Source of the DNA: Heliopora coerulea
Taxonomy: Eukaryota > Cnidaria > Anthozoa > Scleralcyonacea > Helioporidae
Length of the DNA: 64,000 nt
Direction: 5' to 3'
Assembly: GCA_030142905.1 (NCBI GenBank)
Contig: JASJOG010000587.1
Span: forward strand, 37,364-101,363
Below are positions 21,167-31,833 of the stretch, in pieces. A program made the translations under genes and the position numbers. Positions within the stretch are counted from its first letter, which is position 1. Each line of letters starts with the position of its first letter. A model generated the notes under the pieces. It had not been told where the DNA came from. It worked only from the letters and a program-made list of their open reading frames with translations, and did not search any database.

Positions 21167-22079
21167 AGAGAAAATCTTTAAGAGGCTGACCATAATGTAC
21201 GTTAGAATGAACTACCTGTCACTGCTCGTAGTAAAAATGTCCATGTAGCAGATATCCTATTGCCCAAAGAAACTGTGTTCCAAATTATTTTGAAACAGTC
21301 CACTACCAATATGTATACAAGCATACAGTTTACGATGCTAGTAATGCAAATAAAAACATTTTCGCTCTATGTAGCAACTGTGATTTTTGGCAAAACAGTT
21401 AGAACTAAAATTTAAAGAGACAGAATTTATTTCTAACCTATATGAGTCAACTGATGCTTGTACTGTTGAATGGGGAGTTACTTTTTTGCGTTTTGTGTGA
21501 CCAGATGCTATGGCACTGAAGTCACTACTCAGGTAGCCTTTGCTGATATTGATCTTGATATAAGGATTGCATTCTTTTTTCGGCATAGGATGTTACTTCT
21601 ACCAGCATTAATTTACAGTAAGGCGTAATAGACCTTTCCCCCTTAAGCAAAAACCGCAAGGCAACAGCGGTTGAGCATTTTGCATTCAAGTTTTGGAGAC
21701 GTAAATTTTCGCAATGTTTTCTTACTTTCTAGCGAATCTTAATATATTATGCAGTGTTAACATGTCTGTAACCATGCCTGTAGAAAAAGAAAAATTTCGT
21801 CTCGGCAAGTATAAATTTCAGTTTGGATCAGGCGGTGGCCAGGGTCCGGGGTTCAGGGGAAGAGCCCCTGGTGGGGGATTAGGGTTGGGAAATTTCGGAA
21901 AATAGGCCTTCTAGATGGGCTCTAGAACGCATTTGAGTAACTATTTGCAAAATGATTAATAATATCTTAATTTCTCTCAAATATGTGGGATTTTTTCCCC
22001 AGTCTTTGTACTCCGTGTCTCTGTCCAGCTGGATTTTTCAGTTGATTCTAGCCCAAATTCAGGCAGTTAGCAAGATATG
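21167..22079. other. No gene seen
   Basis: No credible coding sequence. The glycine-rich frame near 21830-21900 comes from a G/C-rich stretch that resembles transposon end sequence. Confidence 0.4.
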
Positions 22080-22260
22080 TACCGTAAACCGGGGTGACTT
22101 TGTACCAGTTTCTGTAATTTTTATCACATTGTATACCCATTGCTATTTTTAGAACTTCAAAAATGGGTAAAAAACACTGGCAGTATGTTTATGATTGCTG
22201 CTACAAACACTAATGAAACATGCCATCTTATAGTTAGCGTCGACAGCTTCGTTTACTGGT

Positions 22261-22299
22261 GGCCAAAATCACCCCGGGTTGGGGACACTTTGACCACCA
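22261..22299. repeat. Subterminal inverted motif pair, left side of the pogo element
   Basis: GGCCAAAATCACCCC is followed by GGGGACACTTTGACC, a head-to-head pair of the terminal-repeat core (CAAAGTCACCCC). Candidate internal transposase-binding site. Confidence 0.5.
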
Positions 22300-22757
22300 T
22301 TTAACATCTCTTACTGATTGGCCCTAAAAATAAACGAGCAATCAATAAAGTGCATTAGAGCATATTACATGATACAAGGAAATAGTTGTTGAATCTTTTT
22401 CTATTGATAAATTAAAATCCGGACATTTAATATTTGGAATGACAAGCAGTTCTTTTATAAAGCAGTGGAACAACGTTAATAGTAGAACAACGTCCCTTCA
22501 ACATATAAATTAACGACCAACATATAATTATCAAACCTTAAGAACTCGTTGGTAACATTTCAATAACAATGACAAATTAATATTTTAAAATTAAACGCAT
22601 GCATTGGTAAAAAGTAATGTCACATTGTGGCATAAACATCATGCTGTTTCAGCAATTTGTACCGGTGCTGGGCGGCTCCATCATCGATTATTTTATATCC
22701 TTTTCCTGCAATCATTGTTTGGGGGGGTACATGGACCATAGAAAACATACTTTGCCT

Positions 22758-24479
22758 TTACAATCTCAACCTCTTTGGAAAATCCCAGTAACCATCTCCT
22801 CGGTAGCGCAGAAAACTGAATTCAACGTCACTTACATCATCATCAGAATCATCAGCAAAACACAATTGCATCTTTCCCCAATAATATTTTTGACCATAGT
22901 AGACAACATACAGATAACCTTTTTTACTATCGTCTAATGACTTATGTACCTTCAACAAGGTTTTTAATAACTTTTGTTTTGGTGAATATGATTCGTTCGA
23001 AGTAGTACCAAAGTCAGACTCTGCTTCATATTTCGATCTGGTTTCTTCTTCTGTTCCAGAATCACTAGACTCCATTTCTTCTTCTGTTTCAGTCGCAATA
23101 TCCTCGTCTCTTTCTTCATCATCACATTCAAAGAAAATATTTTCCGAAATGGACTTGCCTGGTTGAACATCAAAACGCTTTTTCTTGGCACGGTTTTGCA
23201 CTTTTTCGTCATCATTACTTCGCATTTCGGCTAAGGTGTCTAGGAGACTTTGATCAAGTGCCTTACTGGGACTTATGGTATTTTCGCTCGGGATTTTGGC
23301 GTAAACTTCTTTTGGGTTGAATGGATGAAGTCCGCAAGCTTTGAATCCACTAATTAAATTCTGTTTGCCATTTCCTTCACTCAATTTCTCAATTAGCTTC
23401 TTCAGTAACGAGGCAAATTGTTCTTTTGGTAATGTGCCATACTTACGTCCAGAAGTCGATTTTCTCCAATCAAGTAACAATGCTCTCCATGCTTTCTTTA
23501 CCGGGGCAAAGTAAGCGACATCCAGTAGCTGCAAAATGTGCGTGCCATTAGGAAAAAGACATACAAATGCGATATTGTGGTTCTTGCATGCTTCAATAAC
23601 CCGACTGTTGAGATGAGATGACAAGTTATCCCGAATGAGGACCTTTTCCCCATCTTGCTTCCTTAATTTGGGTAGAACAAGAGAAGAAAACCAATCTTGA
23701 AATGTTATTTCATCGAACCAACCAGTTCGAGTCCTGTTATAACGGGCACCTTTAGGTCCTCCTCTCACCCATGTATCATAAAGATGCACTGATTTATATA
23801 CAGCATATGGTGGAAGCATATCCCCTTCTGCATTTCCACAAAACATTATCGAATAACATAATTTGCTACTGTCCATCAGTCTCTCTGGGTATTTAGTTTC
23901 TCTTTTCATTACAGCTTTCTTGCTTCCAGGGTCATCTCTGAGGTTAGTTTCATCGTAGTTCCAAATATTTGATGCATGAACTCCTTGTACTTCCTTTTCA
24001 ATATTGGTAAAATAAGTTTCAAGTTCTGATTTTGCCAGTTTCGCTCTTTTTCTTCTTATGTTTGTTGCAACTCTGTGTGTCAATCCCCACCTTTTCATAA
24101 AGCTAGCTGCCCAATCGTCTCCTGGTATGTTATTCTTAAAACAGGTTACAACCCGCTTTTGCTTGGTAAGGTATGCAGCAACCATCATTCGTAAGTCAAT
24201 CTTATCTAGTGGGAATCCCCAATCACACATGGTTATCACTCGGGATACAAATATTTCTTCTTCTTTATCGGAAAAAATAGTTTGCCCACCAACTGATTTT
24301 GTATGCTTTTCCTCTATTTTGTTTTTGATTGTTGTAAGAGGGATATTATGTAAACGTGCTGCCTTTCGAATAGATAATTTTCTACTAGCAACAGCTTTCA
24401 AACATGTTCCAAGATCTTCTTTGGAATATGCTTGATAGTTTCGCTTTCCTCTTTGCCTTGCAATATATGTTCGAGGCAT
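22758..24479 (-). CDS. Pogo-like (CENP-B/jerky type) DDE transposase
   Basis: A 573-aa intact frame that should cut and paste the surrounding element at TA sites in the nucleus. Residues about 15-55 form a psq-type helix-turn-helix (SIRKAARLHNIPLTTIKNKI). Residues about 65-150 are the second, CENP-B-type DNA-binding domain (GDDWAASFMKRWGLTHR). The DDE endonuclease follows with Asp176 in NYDET, Asp284 in LIRDNLSSH and Asp320 in LLDVAYFAPVKKAW, a DD35D triad as in pogo/Tigger. Residues about 430-500 are strongly acidic. The last 60 residues form an aromatic-rich tail (YLYVVYYGQKYYWGKM). The start is the first ATG of the frame, about 850 bp inside the right end. No break is visible. A domesticated gene is unlikely because the terminal repeats are intact. 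Confidence 0.92.
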   Translation of the reverse strand: MPRTYIARQRGKRNYQAYSKEDLGTCLKAVASRKLSIRKAARLHNIPLTTIKNKIEEKHTKSVGGQTIFSDKEEEIFVSRVITMCDWGFPLDKIDLRMMVAAYLTKQKRVVTCFKNNIPGDDWAASFMKRWGLTHRVATNIRRKRAKLAKSELETYFTNIEKEVQGVHASNIWNYDETNLRDDPGSKKAVMKRETKYPERLMDSSKLCYSIMFCGNAEGDMLPPYAVYKSVHLYDTWVRGGPKGARYNRTRTGWFDEITFQDWFSSLVLPKLRKQDGEKVLIRDNLSSHLNSRVIEACKNHNIAFVCLFPNGTHILQLLDVAYFAPVKKAWRALLLDWRKSTSGRKYGTLPKEQFASLLKKLIEKLSEGNGKQNLISGFKACGLHPFNPKEVYAKIPSENTISPSKALDQSLLDTLAEMRSNDDEKVQNRAKKKRFDVQPGKSISENIFFECDDEERDEDIATETEEEMESSDSGTEEETRSKYEAESDFGTTSNESYSPKQKLLKTLLKVHKSLDDSKKGYLYVVYYGQKYYWGKMQLCFADDSDDDVSDVEFSFLRYRGDGYWDFPKRLRL

Positions 24480-24552
24480 CTACAGGGTGAAAAGTAACAC
24501 ATTATGAAACTTGATATTGGTATTAAACTTGTTCTAAAATTGAATTAAGCTT

Positions 24553-24612
24553 AGGTGGTCAAAGTCACCCCTCAAGTATATATTCCAATATATCGTGGGG
24601 TGAATTTGGCCA
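24553..24612. repeat. Subterminal inverted motif pair, right side (inner)
   Basis: GGTCAAAGTCACCCC and GGGGTGAATTTGGCC flank a short AT-rich spacer between the transposase start and the right terminus. Confidence 0.5.
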
Positions 24613-24914
24613 TCTTCGTAAATGTATTTTTAACAGTGAAAAACCGTAAAAAAGGATGCAAATCAATATCAAAATGATTCAAAAACTCAATACACAATAA
24701 CTTTTTACATTGTTTTGTTTGTAAATAAAATAAAAAGTGAAAATTGAAAAAAATATAAAGCTATAATTACTATTTTCGTACCTTGTTTTTTTCCACGTCA
24801 AACTTCGAGGCAGTTGTTTTTCAAAAAAGAAAGAGTCAAGCACGTGCTTTGACGAAATGCATCATGGGAATTTCCAATATGGCGCCGAGCATGCATTTTA
24901 AAACACTTTCTATT

Positions 24915-24966
24915 TGGTCAAAGTCACCCCAAAAAGTACCAAACATGTGGGGTGACTTTGGCCACC
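24915..24966. repeat. Subterminal inverted motif pair, right side (outer)
   Basis: GGTCAAAGTCACCCC and GGGGTGACTTTGGCC flank a 20-bp spacer. Together with 25289-25328 (a direct pair ending in the terminal repeat), the right subterminus has three clusters against one internal pair on the left. Confidence 0.5.
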
Positions 24967-25330
24967 TACTTTGTTTGCTTGAAAAGTACGGCAATCAAGA
25001 AGCAACTGTTATATTAGTGGAATTCAATGCACACTCTTCATCTCTGATAGCCTAGAAAACTTTCCCAATATTTAATAAGATGGGAATCAGACTTTCAATT
25101 ACAGTGTTTTAAGGTCATTCGACAGAACGGATGGTTTCTCTGTTATTTGTGGAGATATTATAGGTCTGATAAAAACAACATTAAAATTAGGTAAAAACAA
25201 CTCATGCCTTACAAAAAAGTAAAAAAAAGTTAAATGTCAATGGGTAACATCAAATCTTGCAGGGGTTGAATAGAAAAACTGAGACTTGGCCAAAGTCACC
25301 CAATTTTCAAAGTCACCCCGGTTTACGGTA

Positions 25331-26129
25331 GGTCCTTTCCTGAAATACCCATTGAGGCAAAAAGTGGCCTTGAATATTAAGTACAATTTCACTTTATCCA
25401 TGGCCATTTTCTCTTCATCAGAGGCTAAGGTCATGATGGCCATGACAAAGGTTTGAGCCCTGAGTCAGCATGCATACTCTACCAGAATTGGTTGAAGTTT
25501 AGATGCAGGCAATGTACACAGGCTCACAACATGTGTTCAAGGTTCTAGAAAAAGTGGCAGTAGAACAACAAGGGTAACCACTGTAAAAAAATCTGGAATT
25601 ATGACTGGCTAGAATATAAAGAGGATAGAATTGTAGCGAACACCCCAGTATTGCTCAGGGCCACCTGCATCAAGGTCAAAAACAGTTCACCATTTTGTGA
25701 GACCAATATAAATGTCCCACATAATGCCAAACATTGTGCAGCTAAGTACAGCACCATGCAAAATTATTTGTTGTATAAATAAATAGATGTTGTGAGGGCA
25801 AGTATGTTTAAACACAAACCAACCAAAACCCCTGTGTATGCATAAGTTTGTCCTCTAAATGCATGTTTGAAAGTGGTTTATATAAAGCCAAAATATTTGG
25901 CATTGGTAAAAAAGAAAATCGTCTTGGATAGCCAAAAGCAAATGAAATTATGTAGGCCATTTTTGGATTAGGTTAGAAAAAGTAAAATTTGAGCCCTGAG
26001 GTGGCTAAACTGGATGGTTTGATGAGCTATGTCAGCAACAAGGTTTGAATTTATTGTTGTGAAGTGAAGAGCAAGTTTGCATATAGATTTTTGCACATGA
26101 TCCAAGTGATCTGTATTCTCTATAGCTGG
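25331..26129. other. No gene seen
   Basis: AT-rich sequence between the pogo element and the next transposon. No credible frame. Confidence 0.4.
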
Positions 26130-26137
26130 TTTAAAAT

Positions 26138-26644
26138 TAGTGCTGCTCCCATCAGTTCATATCCATAATCGATTAATTGCTGTCAACAATTGGTTAACGT
26201 TGATTAATTGTACTGAATAAATTAAATCATGACACATCCACAGTGGTTTGACCCTTCAAAGAAAGGGGTGTGTTTTAATGTTTTTAAAGTTTTAAAATTT
26301 TTCAGTAGAAAAACTCAAGAAAAAAACTTATATAATATAATTATATAAACACAAAGAAATAAGCTAAATAACAAAATATGCACTTTGACTGTTTACATAT
26401 TATTTTTGTTTAAAAATAACAATGCATCAACAATGGCTGGCTTAAGTGCTGCATGCTTTTTTGAGACCACAATTGACTGCAATGAGAGCATGAGAATGCT
26501 ATCTCTTCGCATTTTTTTAAATCCAGAAAGAAGGTTCAGGTGAATATCATGCTATGCATGGTTTTTGACAATGATCTGATTATTTTTAAGAATAATCGAT
26601 TGCCAAAAAATAATTGATTAATCAATTAATCAGGAGCAGCACTA
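26138..26644. mobile_element. Non-autonomous hAT-type element with perfect 8-bp target duplication, 507 bp
   Basis: Ends are TAGTGCTGCTCC and GGAGCAGCACTA, a perfect 12-bp inverted repeat. TTTAAAAT flanks both sides (26130-26137 and 26645-26652). Subterminal AATCGATTAATT/AATTAATC repeats are typical of hAT elements. No transposase is encoded. Confidence 0.8.
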
Positions 26645-26652
26645 TTTAAAAT

Positions 26653-29290
26653 CAAGTAAAATTTCAAATCTTAGCAGTAATATTGGCAGTGTATGTAAAA
26701 ATCAATGATAAATTTACATTACAGCATGAAGCTTAGCTATCACAAAGTTTATTGACACGTGAAATTGAGGAAAAACACCTTTCAGTTAAGAACCTAAGCA
26801 TTCTAAAATGTCTTCAACAAAGGGCAAGAAGGTTTTGAGAAGAGCAAATATGTAAGCATAATATAGGTATTATTAAAAATGCTTAAGTGCTAGAGTGTCT
26901 GCTTGCAGTAGCTGATAAAAGACTGGATACAGCTGGAAATAGGACAAGAATAAGATAAGCTTTGAGACTGAAGAAGGAGACTTGGTGCACTCAGTGTATG
27001 TTCTGTATCAGAGGTGTTTATATTGATATTAGACAGGAATTTGCTATTCACTATTCTGTTACTTCAAACTTCAGTCTGCAATAAGAGTCTGGCCACAGCC
27101 ATTTTCAAAATGCAGGTCAATAATGTCACATGTTTTCGGATGTTGTCCAGAATTTCTGATCTCTTATGAAGGCAAGGAAAATAAGAGGTAATGAAACAGT
27201 TCAACAAGACAAAAGCACTCAGGTCCACCAGCTGTAAGATGAAAGATGTCCATGTGTAAGATGTCTGTGTAGAAGAAAGAACATGAAGTGGCATTGGTTG
27301 AGGGATCAACCCAAAGCTCTGGCCTTCACCCAACAGAGAACCTTTGAATGTTTCTCATAGATGCCAAATGAACTAAGGATCTCACCAACTCCTCCTACAA
27401 ATCAAGTTGCTAAGAAATTTTTAATTTCAAAGGAATGATTTCCAAGAAGAAGTAATTGTAACAGTACAAAATTGGTGGAAACCAGGCAGTGCAGAATTTA
27501 TGATTTGAATTGTAATGGCACTGTTACTAAATAATAATTATCTCTTATACATTAAGAAAATACAATTCCTTCAGCCCTTGCATAATTGGCATATTTTCAC
27601 AGAACATAAAGCAATTTCAAAGACCTTTCTACATCCTTTGCAGAAAATTACCAAACAATGAACATTTAAGATTTGTTTAAATCATAACCACCCAAAGAAG
27701 AGATTTTTGTTGATCTAGGTGAGCACTAAAACTCATCACAGTTGCCAATGACCAATGTTGTTTGCTTGATGCAAAGGAAAACTGTTAAATATTTGCCACA
27801 ATGGGAAGTGGAATTTGTGGAGCCAAAATACAAATATCATAATTTATTAAATCAATGTAAATGAGATGGATGATTATTTCATTGCATTGGATGATTATTT
27901 CATTGCATTTTTGCCAATGTGCCAAACTTCCTACTTCCACTTCCCAGAATCTTGGATCAACATGTTTGATGCACATTCAAAAGTGTTTTGAAGTCATGGT
28001 CTGTACAGTATGAGACTAAATAGCTCAACACAGTTTTCAATCAAGCATGTTTGTGAAATTACTTCAGTGATGTCAAATACCCATCACACAAAAAGCTATC
28101 CATAAGCGGAAAAGTCTTTTACAACTTCAAAGAAGTATAATGGAGATACAACAAGGTTTAAACAAGACTGGTTAAAAATTTTCTCACAATTGTTATATGA
28201 CTCAAGAATGAATGAAATGAAGTGTTCAAAGTAATTTGAAATGAAATAATATAGGCATTAAAGTTTACTGATGCGTTTACACTATAGCTTGGTAAATGCA
28301 TTCATTGGTTTGCAATACGGAGGTTTCGCCCCGCTGCAAGTTCGCCTCCACTTAGTACCAGTTCGCCCCAACAAATTTATGCGTGTTATCGACAAAAACA
28401 GACGAGATCGATAAAAAGCCATGGAAAAAAAATAAAAGTCAGGGTTAGGACTAGGGTTCAACACCATTACATCGTATTTCTCCCTACGTATTTTAGATTT
28501 TCAAGACGAACTGTGGTGAAAAAGTTACTTGCAGTTTAATATTTATAATTTAAGTAAATATCGCCTCGACTTACCGATCCACAGCCCAGTTCTGTCCTTA
28601 CGCTACGACTGATATGACTTTTAGTGGTTTATTTTTGTTGACACCAGACTATTTTATTCGTCAAAGGGAGACGTCTTGGTGGGAAACAGTTCCACAACGA
28701 ACTAGGCAGTATCCCATGCCAAAAGAAGTCCTTGGCTAGTGGACTGTTAAATCTTGCTACCGACTATAGGAAAGACAAAATACGATCATACCTGAAGAAA
28801 TTCAAATCGTCTTTCCACGAGGTATTAGTAAGCACGATCAATCAATATTCAAATCTTCTTTCGAGTCTGCTTTTCTTCTTTGAGTTTATACGTTCAGAAA
28901 TGTATTCCTCATTGCAAGTCAAGGCCACTGAATAAGTAATAAACCAAAAGTCCAATTCGCATGATCTTCTCCCTAATTTTTTGTGCGCATGCGTTTAGGA
29001 CGCCATTTTACCCGGCAGTTCCTCCACAGTTTTCACCCTTCCCACGACAATTAGCCGGTTAAATGCAAATTAATCAATGTTTAATTCATAATCCACCTAT
29101 CGATGTTGTGCTGGCATGGAAAGGCAGGGCAGGGGGTGGGATTTGAAGAGCAGACATATTACACAAGTTGGGTATTTGACAGTCAAAATAGTCCCGGGGG
29201 AAAAAATTTGACAGTACTCAGCAATAGAAGAGAATGGTACCCCCTATGCTGGGACCGAACATTCGCCATGATTTAGCTGATATAGGGGGT
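26653..29290. other. No supported gene; promoter-like spot near 28990
   Basis: No recognised protein. GGGAAGTGGAA near 27800 and TTCCACTTCCC near 27938 form a small foldback around a 21-bp tandem duplication (27870-27911). TTCGCC repeats near 28330-28370 look like a transposon end. Confidence 0.35.
28984..29010 (+). promoter_or_regulatory. NRF1-like and YY1-like sites, possible promoter
   Basis: TGCGCATGCG (an NRF1-type palindrome) is followed 9 bp later by GCCATTTT (a YY1-type core). This pairing is common at CpG-type animal promoters. No downstream gene is evident, so this is only a hint. Confidence 0.2.
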
Positions 29291-29910
29291 GACCACATGA
29301 ATCCGGATTGAGTTTCGTTCATTATTGAAAGTGAATTCAAACCGTGTTTACATAGGAATTGTATCCCCGTATCGAACAGCGCGTAAAATCTGAAATTTCA
29401 AGATGGCAATCGATAATGTTCGAACCAGTATGTTTCTTTCAGCGTTTTACACTTGATTCCAACATGTTCTGGTATCAAAACCTAACTAGAGTCCTATTCT
29501 ATTCCTCCTCCCCGGTTTAGCCTTTTAAAAGTTTTGACGTCTGCTGAAAACCTTTTGGTTTTTTTTGTTGTCCCGATTCCATCGTTCGTTCACAGAGATA
29601 CTGAGGTTTAAGCTGATATTTCCACTATATTGTCGTTTGTATATGTTAAAAGCACGCATACATTGTTCGTTGCAGTCCTTCAGGTCACATCTTCCATTCT
29701 GGAATGAAAGCTTGCAGCGCCTTTACATGAGAACGGAATGAAATTTCAAACCCGAATGAGATTTCATTCCATAATGACAACCGGTATAAACTCAATCCGG
29801 AATGAGTAAAATCTCATTCACGATTCATGTAAACAGTTAAAGCGATTTTAATGGAACCGGTATGACTTTAACCGTGAATGAGACTCGATCCGGAATCATG
29901 TAAACAGCTC
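29291..29910. repeat. Foldback repeat rich in GGAATGAGA/CCGGATTGAG motifs
   Basis: Within 29700-29908 the motif CATTCCGGAT and its inverse recur, with TTTACATGA at one side and TCATGTAAA at the other, giving a palindromic MITE-like block. Related CCGGATTGAG also occurs near 29306. Exact ends are unclear. Confidence 0.45.
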
Positions 29911-31092
29911 CTTAGCTTTGTTGTTACTGTGTTTTGCATTCACTTACTGAGGTACAAGAAAGCTTGTGAATATTTGTCGAAATTCTTTTGTTTCTGTTTC
30001 ATAGACAATATTATTTATAAAATGGCCATTGATTTATTTGCATTTGCGAAAAAATATAATGAAAGTTGTTTGTGGTCTTCTTGACTCCTTGTGGATTATG
30101 AGTAAAGAGTTCTGTTTATTTTCCTTTCTCGCAATCGTCGTCCTTTTAAAACAGATAAAACTGTATTTACTATATGACAACCTGATTAAAATGAAAATAA
30201 AGCTTGTCTAATCAGAGCATGCATAGGATGTGGAATAGTAACAAAATATATGTTGAAATACTAAACTTGATCTCAGTCATGTTGAATACTCACGACACTT
30301 CAGGTTGAGTGCGGGTGATCTCCCTTGGGTATCGTATTTTTTAAACATTTGACCTGTATCTATTTCTCTGGGGTGCAAAATTTGACTTGATCTTATGTCA
30401 CCGTGTCAAATCCCTGTCCTTTGCCCTGCCTCCCTCTGCCGACCAGACATTGATAGGTGCATAACATCGTAAAAATACAAAATAGGACTTTAGTCTTATA
30501 AACCTCAGGAATAAAAAAGTATGGAGTGATCTATTGCTCTGTAGCTGCTTTTCGTTTTCCGCATGACGAAACTCTGTAGCATCTGTTAACTGATGCACGT
30601 CAGCAAAAATAGGATAAAAGTCCTACCAAATATAACAACGCCACATTAACCAGTAACCTAGATAACCTTTAGGTTACGGTCCCCCTGACTGAAAGGCCCT
30701 CCAAAAATTTGATGTCGGGAGAAAAAGACGCTTTCTTTACTAGAGTAAACAAGTGTTAGTGTTTGTATTACTATTAAAGTAAGCACTGTAGACTAACTGA
30801 TTAAGAGAAAACATGATATTTTGATAAAAACAGGTTCAGATAAAAACATGCCCGTAGATGTTCGCCAGCAAACGCTTGCCAGGAAGATGGCGGAGTTTGA
30901 ATTAACAAAGTGCACTATGCGGGCAGACACAAACATAAGAGGCGCCGACTCCGAGTTGGACTTCTGGTTGATTATCTATTCTGTGCCAAGCACAGGGAAA
31001 TGCTATTAATCGTTTTACTCTATTATCTTTCGCCAGACAGCGGTGTCAACTTCTGAAGTTGTGCGCCAAACATTCGAAAAATTCAAACTCGG
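29911..31092. other. No gene seen
   Basis: No recognised coding sequence. A short frame at 30821-31009 (+) has no known motif. Confidence 0.35.
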
Positions 31093-31100
31093 ACTCCCGT

Positions 31101-31290
31101 CCGTGGCGTAACGGACTATGGTCAGAGTTAGAGCACGTCCTAAGGGCCCCCGACCTCTAGGGGGACCGGGATGTGTCTGTAAATACAATTAAGATTAACT
31201 TCTTGAAATATATGTCTATACTAACGGGTGTGGCGGGCGATCGCTAACGAACATCTCCTAAGGGCCCCCAATAGTTCCGTTACGCCACTG
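31101..31290. mobile_element. hAT-type MITE with perfect 8-bp target duplication, 190 bp
   Basis: The left end CCGTGGCGTAACGGACTATGG and the right end, reverse-complemented, CAGTGGCGTAACGGAACTAT form an imperfect inverted repeat. ACTCCCGT flanks both sides (31093-31100, 31291-31298). Two internal CTAAGGGCCCCC motifs are present. It shares its terminal consensus with the element at 4808. Confidence 0.85.
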
Positions 31291-31298
31291 ACTCCCGT

Positions 31299-31833
31299 AA
31301 AATTAAACACGTCTAAAAATAAAGCGTAAGTTAATTCAAAATAATGATTTCAATTATGATTTGCGCGTTCCGGATCAAAAATTTTGGGTGTAAAACCTTT
31401 TTTGTTCTCCTATGTGTGCTCCGACAAACCGTAGACATGTCCAGCGGACAGCTTCGTCAATCCTAATCAGAAGTCAAGGCGACGTGTCTTAGAAGAAGCG
31501 TCCACGGTTGAAACCCACATCACATTACAAATGAATATTATTAGTGCGGTTGATGTCCAGGCAAATTCAGGAAAAATAGGAACTTTAAATTCCACTATAA
31601 ACTCGATTACCAAAATGGTCCAATGAAAATTTGAACTGCATAACTGCAAAATTTTATCAAAAGAGCATATTCCCGGATCCACAGGAAGACGTGACGTCGA
31701 GTTGCCCTGCTCAGTCGACGGCCAGCCGAGCGTTCCGAATTTTTTAAGTCACGCTACGGTAAACTAGAAAACCTGAAATCTGAAATCTGGAATCTGTCTT
31801 AATTGATAATTTACTCGAGAGACCTTGTTTACA
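31299..31833. other. No gene seen
   Basis: No recognised coding sequence or repeat structure. Confidence 0.35.

Larger units (their letters stand above)
22082..25328 (-). mobile_element. Complete pogo-like DNA transposon, 3247 bp
   Basis: The terminal inverted repeats are a perfect 21-bp match. The left end begins CCGTAAACCGGGGTGACTT at 22082 and the right end closes AAGTCACCCCGGTTTACGG at 25328. TA dinucleotides at 22080-22081 and 25329-25330 are the target duplication expected for the Tc1/mariner/pogo superfamily. It contains one intact transposase gene on the minus strand. Subterminal regions hold several further copies of the GGGGTGACTTTG core in both directions. Intact ends plus an intact reading frame suggest recent activity. 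Confidence 0.9.

Noticed and set aside
22617..22937. Plus-strand frame of 106 codons
   Set aside because: Largely antisense to the end of the pogo transposase gene, as are the frames at 22964-23215 and 24058-24435.
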